A stretch of DNA of 32,595 bases, taken from positions 1 through 32,595 of the forward strand of contig CAZOIA010000041.1 in NCBI GenBank assembly GCA_964579675.1. The letters are read 5' to 3'. Every line of letters starts with the position of its first letter. The first letter of the stretch is position 1. This document shows, piece by piece, positions 1-7,399 of this stretch. The translations under genes were made by a program, and so were the position numbers. The notes beneath the pieces are model-generated. The model worked only from the letters and a program-made list of their open reading frames with translations. It was not told where the DNA came from and made no database searches. The DNA is from CAZOIA01 sp964579675 (GTDB lineage Bacteria; Planctomycetota; Phycisphaerae; UBA1845; PWPN01).

Positions 1-17
1 ACAGTTTCGCGATTCAT
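1..17 (-). CDS. Start of an unidentified minus-strand gene, cut by the window edge
   Basis: On the minus strand an ATG at 17-15 opens a reading frame (M-N-R-E-T-V...) that leaves the window after five codons. A GGGAG ribosome binding site lies six bases upstream and overlaps the end of the preceding minus-strand ORF, which stops at 22-20. This looks like a translationally coupled pair. Too little is visible to say what the protein is, and the start is supported only by the ribosome binding site and the spacing. Confidence 0.25.
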
Positions 18-19
18 GT

Positions 20-217
20 TCAGCTCCCGTGTCCCTTTCCCGCCCCGTGGACGATGGCCAGGATCGCCGCCCGGGCCGACTCGGGGAGCCCCGGCCAGGC
101 GGCCGTCACAACGGCCAAATCAGGCTCATTCTGCGCGCAAAGCGCCGAGTCAGACGCCGAGTGGTTTTCTGAAGATTCATAAGTCGTTTGATTGCAAGAG
201 TTACGGCCGGTGGGCAT
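20..217 (-). CDS. Possible C-terminal remnant of an integrase-like protein (65 codons from the first ATG)
   Basis: The last third of this minus-strand frame reads PDLAVVTAAWPGLPESARAA and then ILAIVHGAG. From memory this resembles the short helical tail common at the C-terminus of planctomycete tyrosine-recombinase-like ORFs; I cannot run the comparison. The frame stays open upstream of the ATG to a stop near 489, but that part is Arg/Pro-rich, shows no catalytic motif, and lies over a strong plus-strand terminator, so it is unlikely to be coding. The most economical reading is a fragment of a recombinase gene left by decay or rearrangement. A chance ORF is the alternative. Confidence 0.3.
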   Translation of the reverse strand: MPTGRNSCNQTTYESSENHSASDSALCAQNEPDLAVVTAAWPGLPESARAAILAIVHGAGKGHGS

Positions 218-410
218 CGGATTGAAGGTCCGCCGCCCACATGATGTGCCCGTTGCCCGGATCAGCCTGCGGCGAGCGAGCAGGAGGAGGAGCCCCGGGG
301 GATTGGCCGGGGTGACCAGGAATCGCCTCCGGAAGTGGCCGTGCCGACCTTTGTTCTCCGGAGGCGTGGTGACGAACCTGGGCGGCAGCCCATGTTCGTC
401 GCTTTTTTTT
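210..410 (+). ncRNA. Candidate structured RNA ending in an intrinsic terminator
   Basis: Four inverted repeats follow one another on the plus strand: GTGGGC/GCCCAC (210-215 with 235-240), CCCCGG/CCGGGG (293-298 with 307-312), CGCCTCCGGA/TCCGGAGGCG (324-333 with 357-366, a perfect 10-bp stem), and the terminator stem at 371-400 followed by eight Ts. No convincing plus-strand ORF leads into the terminator. This may be a small RNA or a long structured 3' leader of a gene to the left. I tried it against 6S, SRP, tmRNA and RNase P landmarks and recognised none. The 5' end at 210 is arbitrary. Confidence 0.3.
371..410 (+). terminator. Strong rho-independent terminator
   Basis: GACGAAC (371-377) pairs perfectly with GTTCGTC (394-400). 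Inside, after one C/T mismatch, TGGGC (379-383) pairs with GCCCA (388-392) around a GGCA tetraloop. Two bases after the stem comes an uninterrupted run of eight Ts (403-410). The minus strand lacks a T-run at the matching place, so it works for plus-strand transcripts. It is the clearest intrinsic terminator in the window, yet no obvious plus-strand gene lies just upstream. Confidence 0.8.
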
Positions 411-489
411 GCGCTTGGCCTCCAAGGGTGGTCTGCCCCACAGGGCGGGGAACCTGCTCCGGGCTCACCTCTCGGATGGGAATCGACCT

Positions 490-751
490 AACTCATTGAT
501 GTTCAGTTGGTTATCGGTGGTGTGAGGCTCGGGGCTTTCGGGCGATGCCTGTCAGGCGGAGCGGGCGGGGCCAGCGGCCCTTTGCGTCGCGAGGGAACGG
601 GAGAATCCCAGAACCGCCCGGCCCGGGAGAACTCCCGGCTCGTTGGAACGATACCACAGTGTGGAAGAACCGTGCTGGAGGGGCGTTTTCAGTCGATCTA
701 CGCTGCTCGAATCTCAACCGCACTCCAGATGAATGCCGATAACTAACCGAC
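490..751. promoter_or_regulatory. Upstream region of the exopolysaccharide operon with two short palindromes
   Basis: This 260-bp stretch holds no convincing gene. It contains CCGGGAG-AA-CTCCCGG (623-638) and CCACA-G-TGTGG (654-664), centred about 28 bp apart and about 90-120 bp before the first gene of the operon. They could be operators or the stem of a leader RNA. I could not place a convincing -35/-10 pair or a sigma-54 -24/-12 element. The first gene has no clear ribosome binding site. Confidence 0.3.
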
Positions 752-2389
752 ATGCGGATGCCAGGAAAACGCACGAGGGGCTTGATTGCGGCGATACCGC
801 TGCTATGCGCGGGTTGTGTGTCGGCGTGGTGGAACGCCTTCATCGACCCGACCCAGCTGGGCAACTTCCGGGAAAACGTTGTCAACGAGATCCAGCAGAC
901 GATCAGCTTTAGGGACAAACCCTCCGGTATCCCCAACGCAGTGGATCCGACCCCCGACGATCTGGTCGCGGTGGTGGAAGAGTACGAAATCGGCCCAGGC
1001 GATGTGGTCCAGATCAGGATGCTGGATTTCCTCGCCCGCGACGCCGAGAGCGAGTTCGTGTTAACGGTGGACGAGCTGGGTTTCATCGACGTGCCCCAGC
1101 TAGGCTCGATCCGCGCTGAGGGCCTGTCGTCCCTGGAGCTTCGAGCCGAGCTCGTGCATGGGGCACAGGACGCGGGCATCTATCGTGAGGACGTCGAGCC
1201 GACGGTTACAGTCACATTTCTAGCGCAACAGCATCGCTTGTTTAACGCCTCGGGCACGGTCGCGGCGCCGGGGGTTTATCGGATTGCCCGCCCCGACTTC
1301 AGGCTTCGCGAGGCCATCAACTTGGCCGGTGGTCTCGATGAGGCGGTGAAGACCATCTACGTGTTCCGCGGCGCGAAGAGAGAGAAGCAGGTTCGTGACC
1401 GTGGGGAGCCCTACCGTACCCGGAGTCTGCCGGAGGGTCAGGAGGCGCCGGCCCCGCCGGTGACGCCGGGCGAGGGCTCGGCGGTGATGGGCGGGCCGGT
1501 CCCGGCCGCCGATGAGGCAGGCGGGGTACCTCAGCCCACGACCCGTACCGGGAAAGACCACGGTGGCTTGGCTCTGCCCGCAGAGGAGGTGGACCGGGAT
1601 TTAATCGACGCGCTCGCGCCGGAGACAGGCGTCGAGGGGCCGGGCAGCCGGCAGGGGCAACCGGCGACCGTTCCGGGAGACACCGGCCTGCAAGTGTCGC
1701 CCGACATGCCCCCCACCATCTTCTGGAATTATGAGAACGACCGGTTCATCGAGACGCCGATGCCGGCGGCGCAGGAAACCATGCCGGCGCCCCCGGCGAC
1801 GCCTGAGCAGGTCCAACCCCCTGCCGAGCCGGTGGATTGGCAGGGGTTGGCATCGGAAGGCCAACAGCGGATCATCCGGATACCGGCCGAGCGATTGCGA
1901 AACGGGGACAGCGACTATAATATCGTGATTCGGCACCAGGACTGGATTCGCCTGGATCCGGGGCCGGTCGGCGTCTATTACGTGGGGGGACACGTCGTGC
2001 GACCGGGTCCGTTCGCCCTCACGGGCGAGGAGATCACGCTGACCCAGGTGGTTTTTGCCGCCGGCGGATTGGATCCGTATGCGTGGCCGACCCGGTGCGA
2101 GATCAGACGCCGAATCGACCACGACCGTGAAGAGATTACCCAGTGGGACCTGGCCCGGATCATCGAGGGGAAGGATCCCGATCTGTTCATCAAGCGGAAC
2201 GACGTGATCAACGTCGGCACGCACGCTATCGCCCCGATACTGGCCCAAATCCGGAACTCGTTCCGGATGACCTGGGGGTTTGGGTTCGTGTATGACCGCA
2301 ACTTCGCGGACATCGACACCACCTATGGGCAACCGAACCCGAGGTATCGCCGTCGGCAGGAACAGGCCGCTCGATTCCCGGGCCTGTAA
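752..2389 (+). CDS. Polysaccharide export lipoprotein, SLBB/Wza-like
   Basis: Probable outer-membrane or periplasmic component for exopolysaccharide export, 545 residues. The N-terminus is a lipoprotein signal with the acceptor Cys at about residue 22 (LLCAGC). A Poly_export domain spans roughly 79-158 (starts YEIGPGDVVQIRM), followed by a first SLBB domain at about 161-210 (ASGTVAAPGVYRI...LAGGLDEAV). A Pro/Ala/Gly-rich low-complexity stretch at about 215-365 separates it from a second SLBB domain near 400-455 (VYYVGGHVVRPGPFALTG). Typical Wza proteins are shorter (about 380 residues) and lack such a linker. There is no clear ribosome binding site; an ATG six bases further on is an equally good start. 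The exosortase and tyrosine kinase downstream support a role in capsule or matrix export. The family is certain, the polymer unknown. Confidence 0.9.
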   Translation: MRMPGKRTRGLIAAIPLLCAGCVSAWWNAFIDPTQLGNFRENVVNEIQQTISFRDKPSGIPNAVDPTPDDLVAVVEEYEIGPGDVVQIRMLDFLARDAESEFVLTVDELGFIDVPQLGSIRAEGLSSLELRAELVHGAQDAGIYREDVEPTVTVTFLAQQHRLFNASGTVAAPGVYRIARPDFRLREAINLAGGLDEAVKTIYVFRGAKREKQVRDRGEPYRTRSLPEGQEAPAPPVTPGEGSAVMGGPVPAADEAGGVPQPTTRTGKDHGGLALPAEEVDRDLIDALAPETGVEGPGSRQGQPATVPGDTGLQVSPDMPPTIFWNYENDRFIETPMPAAQETMPAPPATPEQVQPPAEPVDWQGLASEGQQRIIRIPAERLRNGDSDYNIVIRHQDWIRLDPGPVGVYYVGGHVVRPGPFALTGEEITLTQVVFAAGGLDPYAWPTRCEIRRRIDHDREEITQWDLARIIEGKDPDLFIKRNDVINVGTHAIAPILAQIRNSFRMTWGFGFVYDRNFADIDTTYGQPNPRYRRRQEQAARFPGL

Positions 2390-2512
2390 CGGTGGGAGGG
2401 CGTTGGTGAGCTGAGCGAGGGTTCCCGCACGACGGGAAGCGGTCGGGGTTATCGCAGCACCGCCCCGGGCAGGTCTTCGGGGGAGGGGTTGGCTGGGGCT
2501 CAGGGTTGAGGC

Positions 2513-3481
2513 ATGGCCGAGTCAGATGAACAACCCGGCGCCCTGGGCTATGCCCGGGGATCTTGCGAGCGTCCGTGGTGGACCCCGGCGATGACGCTCC
2601 AGGCGGTGGTCCTGGCGGCGATCCTGGGGGTGCACTATCGGCACGTGATCGACCGGCTGGTGGCGATCTGGAGCAGTAACGGGGACTGGTCTCACGGATT
2701 CATTATTCCTCTTTTTAGCTTATACTACCTCTACATCCAGCGGGACCGTCTTCCCCGGGGCCTTCGGGACCACGAGGTGACGTCCCGGCTCGCGGGGGCC
2801 ACGCTGCTGCTGGCTGCGTTTGTCCTCTACGTCGGCAGCATGCTCGTGCGGATGGAGTATCCCAAGACCATCGCCCTGGTAGTGAGCGTCATGGGTGCGG
2901 TGCTGATGGTGTGCGGTTGGCCGGTGGCCAGGTGGAGTTGGTTCGCAGTGGCCTTTCTGGTCTTCGCGATGCCGTTGCCGGTGCGGCTCTATCAGCAGAT
3001 GACGATGCCTCTGCGTGAGATTGCCGCCATGGTGTCCGGGGCCATCCTGTCCACCCTGCCGGACATGCTGGCGGAGGCCCAAGGAACGGTGGTCGAGTAC
3101 ATCTATCAGGGCCGATCCGGCACCCTGGATATCGAGCGCGCCTGTAGCGGGATGCGATTGATGATGACCATGAGCGCATTGGGCGTGGCGATGGCGTTTG
3201 TGAACGAGCGCCCGATGTGGCAACGTCTGGTGATGATCCTGTCGTGCGTTCCGATCGCGCTTTTCTGCAACATCATCCGGGTGACGACGACGGGTTTCTT
3301 CGTGGTGTTCGGGAGAGGGGACCTGGCTCGGGGTGTTTGGCACACGTTGTTGGGGTTGGGGATGCTGGCCATTGCGTTTTCGCTGTACGGGGGGATCTCG
3401 TATGTTCTCAGCCACCTTTTCGTCGAGGGCGGACCTGAGGAGGGGAGGCATAAGGTGGTAACAGGAGGTGTGACGGAATGA
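2513..3481 (+). CDS. Exosortase/archaeosortase-family transpeptidase
   Basis: Polytopic inner-membrane protein of 322 residues with about eight hydrophobic segments. The family's catalytic residues are visible in order: Cys211 in ERACSGMRL, Arg256 in CNIIRVTTTG and His277 in VWHTLLG. Exosortases are thought to cleave PEP-CTERM-type C-terminal sorting signals and attach the proteins to a surface component, and they usually sit in exopolysaccharide loci, as here. No fused EpsI domain follows the catalytic core. No substrate with a PEP-CTERM tail was recognised in the window. The start is the ATG 123 bp after the export lipoprotein, with AGGG seven bases upstream. The stop overlaps the next start in ATGA, implying coupled translation with the kinase. 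Confidence 0.92.
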   Translation: MAESDEQPGALGYARGSCERPWWTPAMTLQAVVLAAILGVHYRHVIDRLVAIWSSNGDWSHGFIIPLFSLYYLYIQRDRLPRGLRDHEVTSRLAGATLLLAAFVLYVGSMLVRMEYPKTIALVVSVMGAVLMVCGWPVARWSWFAVAFLVFAMPLPVRLYQQMTMPLREIAAMVSGAILSTLPDMLAEAQGTVVEYIYQGRSGTLDIERACSGMRLMMTMSALGVAMAFVNERPMWQRLVMILSCVPIALFCNIIRVTTTGFFVVFGRGDLARGVWHTLLGLGMLAIAFSLYGGISYVLSHLFVEGGPEEGRHKVVTGGVTE

Positions 3482-5727
3482 CCACGATGCCGGTAACGAT
3501 CCAGGAACAGATCCCGATGCCCCTCGACGCCGCCGGTCGGCCCGGCGTCGGCGGTGCCGGGCTGTCGGTCGGCGACGCGATCCGCATTCTCAAGCAGCGG
3601 ATCTTCCTGATTCTGTTCGTGTGGATAGTGGTCACGGGGGCGACGGCGGGCCTGACGCTTTATCTGGTGAGAGAACACCCGTCGTACCAGGCCAGAGCAG
3701 CGGTCTTTGTCGAGTCGCCCTTTCCCAAAACGCCGCTGGAATTGGGCGAGCGTATGGTTCAGGTGGAATTGATGGACCGTTTCGTGGCCGACCAGGCGGT
3801 GCTGCTCAAAGACGAGGCGGTACTGAGGGAAGGCTTGGGGGACGCGGCCATTCAGGCGACGGAGTGGTTCCGGTCTCAGCCGAGCCCGGTTGAGGCACTG
3901 GCGGCGTTCAAAAACGACTTGGCGGTCGTCCAGATTCCCGATACCAGCTACCTGCTGGTCTCGTTTGCCACCAGGATACCGAAGGACGCGGCGACCATCG
4001 TCAACACGGTGATCGACCGGTACTTGGCGAAGGTCGAGAGCATGTCGCGCGCCCAGTACGGGGCGGAGTTGGAGGACTACGAGAAGACGGAAAGCCAACT
4101 GGAAGAGAGGCTCCAGCGGATCCGGAGTGACAAGCTGACGTTCATCTCGTCGCAGATCGGGGTCCCGGGGGTCACGGAGGGGCTGAACGTGGTCGGGGAA
4201 ACGTGGCGCACCCTGGCGGCGGAGGTGACACGGCTGGAGGCGGAGAAACTGCAGTACAAAGCGGCCTACGAGAACCTTATCGGCGTGGATCCGACGCAGA
4301 TTGCAATCAGTCCGCAGATGCGGCTGATGATCGAGCAGGACCCCGAGGTGGCCGCGCTGCGTAACAACAAGCTCGTGCTCGAGCAGAGCCGACTGCTTCG
4401 CACGCAGCAGGGGTTGGGGGAGAACCACCGGGAGATCCGGGACCTCGACTCGCAGCTCGACGTGATTGATCAACAACTGGTTCAGGTAAGAGCGGCCAAA
4501 GAGAAGGAGGTCCGTGACTATCAGCTCAACTCAGCCCAGACCATGTATCTGAACGCGACGCAGGCCGAGCTTCAGCTTCGGGAGCGCGTGCTCGAATCCG
4601 AGGCCAAACAGCGGGATCTTGACCGCGGACTCGCCCACTACCGGGGCCTGGAGGAGGACCAGTTGCTGCTCGAGGATCAGCTCACTCGGATTCGTGACTA
4701 CATCAGCCAGTTGCGGATGATCGTCAAAGCCCGCGGCATGGTCCGGGTGCGGAAGGTCGGGCAGGCATTTGAGCCGGATGAACGCCACTTCCCCCGGTGG
4801 GAGTATAACATGCCCGCCGGTTTCATGCTTGGTCTGCTGATGGGCGTGGGCCTGGCGATGCTGCTGGAGGTGGTGGATACCTCGGTCAAGACGAGCCGGG
4901 ACATCGTCCGGCACGTGCATGTCCCGATTCTGGGAACCGTCCCCGACCTGGACGACGAGGAAGTGGACATCGACCAGGTCGAGTTGGCCTCTCACACTGC
5001 GCCCCGTTCGATGGTCGCCGAGGGGTTCCGGACGATCCGAACGAACCTGCTGTTGAGCGCACCGGCCGAGCGGCAGCGCAGTGTACTGGTGACCAGCGCC
5101 AAGCCGGAGGAGGGCAAAACGGCGGTGGCGGCGAACCTGGCGATCTCGATCGCGCAAAGCGGCCGGCGGGTCCTGCTGGTGGATGCGAATTTCCACCGGC
5201 CCACCCTGCACCAGTTCTTCCCGAAGGCCCGGCGCGAAGGGCTGAGCAACGTGCTGATCGGCCAATCGCCTGTAGAGAAACTGGCCTCGGCGACCGACTT
5301 GCCTAATCTCGATGTTCTGACGAGCGGCCCGATCCCACCGAACCCCACGGAGCTCCTGGCCGGCTCGTACCTGCGGGACATGATCAATCAGGCGACGACT
5401 CGTTACGATCAGATCATCTTTGACGGCCCGCCGGTGCTGCTGGTCAGTGACGTGCTCGTGATGACGGGCAGTGTGGATGGCGTGATCCTGGTGTGCCGGG
5501 CGAAGACCAGTTCCCGGGGTACGGTCATGCGGGCCCACGAACAACTGGAGCGGGTCAACGGGCACGTCTTTGGGGCCGTGCTCAACGCCGCCCAGGTCAG
5601 GCGAGGCGGGTACTTCCGCGAGCAGATGCGCACCTACTACGATTACCAGCCAGAGGAAGCCCTGGCCGCCGAGGTCTCCCCAGCCCTCCCCCGCGACCAG
5701 GAGGACCAGGATTCGTCGAACACGTGA
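3478..5727 (+). CDS. Polysaccharide chain-length regulator fused to BY-type tyrosine autokinase (Wzc-like)
   Basis: Inner-membrane co-polymerase of 749 residues controlling polymer length and export by cycles of tyrosine autophosphorylation. A Wzz domain starts around residue 28, with TM1 at about 42-64, a long coiled-coil periplasmic region to about 440, and TM2 at about 446-466. The C-terminal kinase has Walker A (SAKPEEGKTA, about 541-550), Walker A' (VLLVDANFHRP, about 565) and Walker B (IIFDGPPVLLVSD, about 644-656). The tail carries a small tyrosine cluster (YFREQMRTYYDY) as the likely phosphorylation site, fewer tyrosines than enterobacterial Wzc. AGGAGG lies nine bases before the ATG, which overlaps the exosortase stop. 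Such kinases commonly accompany exosortase loci. It should act with the upstream lipoprotein as a trans-envelope export complex. Confidence 0.93.
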   Translation: MTTMPVTIQEQIPMPLDAAGRPGVGGAGLSVGDAIRILKQRIFLILFVWIVVTGATAGLTLYLVREHPSYQARAAVFVESPFPKTPLELGERMVQVELMDRFVADQAVLLKDEAVLREGLGDAAIQATEWFRSQPSPVEALAAFKNDLAVVQIPDTSYLLVSFATRIPKDAATIVNTVIDRYLAKVESMSRAQYGAELEDYEKTESQLEERLQRIRSDKLTFISSQIGVPGVTEGLNVVGETWRTLAAEVTRLEAEKLQYKAAYENLIGVDPTQIAISPQMRLMIEQDPEVAALRNNKLVLEQSRLLRTQQGLGENHREIRDLDSQLDVIDQQLVQVRAAKEKEVRDYQLNSAQTMYLNATQAELQLRERVLESEAKQRDLDRGLAHYRGLEEDQLLLEDQLTRIRDYISQLRMIVKARGMVRVRKVGQAFEPDERHFPRWEYNMPAGFMLGLLMGVGLAMLLEVVDTSVKTSRDIVRHVHVPILGTVPDLDDEEVDIDQVELASHTAPRSMVAEGFRTIRTNLLLSAPAERQRSVLVTSAKPEEGKTAVAANLAISIAQSGRRVLLVDANFHRPTLHQFFPKARREGLSNVLIGQSPVEKLASATDLPNLDVLTSGPIPPNPTELLAGSYLRDMINQATTRYDQIIFDGPPVLLVSDVLVMTGSVDGVILVCRAKTSSRGTVMRAHEQLERVNGHVFGAVLNAAQVRRGGYFREQMRTYYDYQPEEALAAEVSPALPRDQEDQDSSNT

Positions 5728-5940
5728 CCGGAGCCGGGGCAACTCCCACCGCGCGGTGCACCTGCCGTTGAGCCGGGGTGGGTACGCGCCGGACCTCTGC
5801 CGAACATCTCGCACCCGTCGCAACCGGTCGCCCTTTGCCAATCGGAACACCCGCGCGCCCCATAAGCACATCCGCTGTCGGCTTGAAAGAATGGAACGTC
5901 CCTTCTCCCCATCGGCTGCTGCGACCGCTTCCGGAATTCG

Positions 5941-5969
5941 TTGACGGAATCGTGGCGTCAGCCTGTAAA
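5941..5969 (+). promoter_or_regulatory. Sigma-70-like promoter for the Tat-exported oxidoreductase
   Basis: TTGACG (5941-5946; five of six consensus bases) is followed after exactly 17 bp by TGTAAA (5964-5969; four of six). It lies about 80 bp upstream of the ATG at 6049, in the otherwise featureless 321-bp gap after the tyrosine kinase. This suggests the oxidoreductase is transcribed separately from the exopolysaccharide operon. Confidence 0.45.
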
Positions 5970-5993
5970 TCCGAGTATCCTGACGGCCCGTAT

Positions 5994-6013
5994 GCCCGGC
6001 GATGTGGCCGGGC
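5994..6013 (+). promoter_or_regulatory. Leader hairpin before the oxidoreductase
   Basis: GCCCGGC (5994-6000) and GCCGGGC (6007-6013) form a perfect 7-bp GC stem with a GATGTG loop. An alternative outer pairing, CGGCCCG (5984-5990) with CGGGCCG (6009-6015), competes with it. The element lies between the predicted promoter and the ribosome binding site at 6034-6041. It could stabilise the mRNA or act as a regulatory switch; no T-run follows, so it is not an intrinsic terminator. Confidence 0.35.
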
Positions 6014-6048
6014 CGACAGGTTTGGGGATACGTGGAAGGAGAATCCCG

Positions 6049-7368
6049 ATGCGACAGAAGAAAGCCACCCGAAGACAATTCCTCAGGCAAGCCACGAACG
6101 CTTCCGTCGGGGCGCTGAGCTTTCCGTACATTGTGCCGTCGTCGGCCCTGGGCAAGGCAGGGACGGTCGCCCCGAGCAAGCGGATCGTAATGGGCTGCAT
6201 CGGGACGGGCGGCCAGGGTACGGGCAACATGAACAACTTCATGGGCAAGGGGCTCCAGGTGGTTGCCGTCTGCGACGTGGACACCAACCATCGAAACCGG
6301 GCCCGCGACGTGGTCAACAAGAACTACGGCAACAAGGATTGCGCTGCCTACGATGATTTCCGCGACCTGGTGGCGCGCAAGGACATCGACGCGGTGACGG
6401 TGTGCACGCCCGACCACTGGCACGCGCTGACTGCAATCGCGGCGGCGAAATCGGGCAAGGACATCTATTGCGAAAAACCCCTGGCCAACACGATCGCTGA
6501 GGGACGGGCGATATGTGAGGCGGTCAAACAGAACAAGCGCGTGCTGCAGACGGGCAGCCAGGAGCGGTCCGGCGACCGGGCTCGCCTCGCATGTGGACTG
6601 GTGCGTAACGGCCGACTCGGAAAGCTGCACACCATCCGGATCAACCTGCCCTGCAGCGACGATCATCACAAGCAGGCCCTCGAACAGAACAAGAAGCGGC
6701 AACCGCCCATGCCTGTGCCCGAAGGGTTCAATTACGACATGTGGCTCGGCCACACGCCGATGGTGCCTTACACCGAGCGCCGCTGCCATTTCTGGTGGCG
6801 GTTCATCCTGAACTACGGCGGCGGGGAAATGACCGACCGGGGCGCCCACGTCATCGACCTGGCGCAACTGGGCAACGGCACCGACGACTCAGGCCCGGTC
6901 GAAATCGAGGGGAAAGGCGAAGCTTCCAAGACCGGCCTCTATGACACGTTCTTCAAATACCAGTTCGAGTGCAGGTATGCCGACGGCGTGCGGATGATCG
7001 GGCGGGACGGCGGCCCGCGAGGCCTGAAGTTCGAGGGCGACAAGGGCTGGATCTTCATCCACATCCACGGCGCCCGCCTGGAAGCGGAGCCCGCGTCGCT
7101 GCTGAAAGAGAAGATCGGCCCGGACGAAATAGACCTGGGACGCAGTCCCGGGCACCGTCAGAACTTCATCGACTCGATAAGGAGCCGCCGGCAACCGGTC
7201 GCATCCGCGGAGATCGGGCATCGAACCGCCTCGATCTGCCATCTGGTCAATATCGCCATGCAGACCGGACGGAAGCTGAAATGGGATCCGAAAACCGAGC
7301 AGATCACCAACGACGCCGAGGCCAACCGGATGCTGGCCAGGCCGATGCGGGCCCCGTGGCACCTCTGA
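6049..7368 (+). CDS. Gfo/Idh/MocA-family oxidoreductase with Tat signal
   Basis: Predicted NAD(P)-dependent sugar or cyclitol dehydrogenase of 439 residues exported by the Tat pathway. The twin-arginine motif RRQFL (residues 8-12) precedes a hydrophobic stretch to about residue 30. The Rossmann fold shows GTGGQG (52-57), then DHWHALTAIAAAKSGKDIYC and the family hallmark EKP at 142-144. The C-terminal half is the alpha/beta domain typical of planctomycete members (YGGGEMTDRGAHVIDLAQ). I chose the ATG at 6049 because GGAAGGAG lies seven bases upstream and gives a proper Tat signal; the in-frame TTG at 5941 would prepend 36 non-conserved residues and falls on the promoter. Substrate cannot be read from the sequence, but nearby glycan genes suggest sugar catabolism. 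Confidence 0.92.
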   Translation: MRQKKATRRQFLRQATNASVGALSFPYIVPSSALGKAGTVAPSKRIVMGCIGTGGQGTGNMNNFMGKGLQVVAVCDVDTNHRNRARDVVNKNYGNKDCAAYDDFRDLVARKDIDAVTVCTPDHWHALTAIAAAKSGKDIYCEKPLANTIAEGRAICEAVKQNKRVLQTGSQERSGDRARLACGLVRNGRLGKLHTIRINLPCSDDHHKQALEQNKKRQPPMPVPEGFNYDMWLGHTPMVPYTERRCHFWWRFILNYGGGEMTDRGAHVIDLAQLGNGTDDSGPVEIEGKGEASKTGLYDTFFKYQFECRYADGVRMIGRDGGPRGLKFEGDKGWIFIHIHGARLEAEPASLLKEKIGPDEIDLGRSPGHRQNFIDSIRSRRQPVASAEIGHRTASICHLVNIAMQTGRKLKWDPKTEQITNDAEANRMLARPMRAPWHL

Positions 7369-7381
7369 CAAGAGGTTTCAG

Positions 7382-7399
7382 CCAAAGGCTACGCCTTGG
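7382..7399. terminator. Weak hairpin in the convergent gap between the oxidoreductase and GspE genes
   Basis: AAGGC (7385-7389) and GCCTT (7393-7397) pair around TAC, extended by CC/GG across a bulged A. The element fills most of the 20-bp gap between two converging stop codons and overlaps the last codons of the ATPase gene. There is no T-run, so any termination activity would be weak. Confidence 0.25.

Noticed and set aside
210..410. 6S RNA, SRP RNA, tmRNA or RNase P RNA at the left end
   Set aside because: None of the conserved sequence landmarks of these RNAs was found, so only an unnamed structured RNA candidate is listed.
3106..4476. Long minus-strand ORF opposite the exosortase and kinase genes
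   Set aside because: It is rich in His, Arg and Gln with no motif, and is the mirror of strongly supported plus-strand genes in GC-rich codon usage.
4531..6867. 778-codon minus-strand ORF
   Set aside because: It spans two well-supported plus-strand genes and the promoter between them; composition is that of an antisense shadow.
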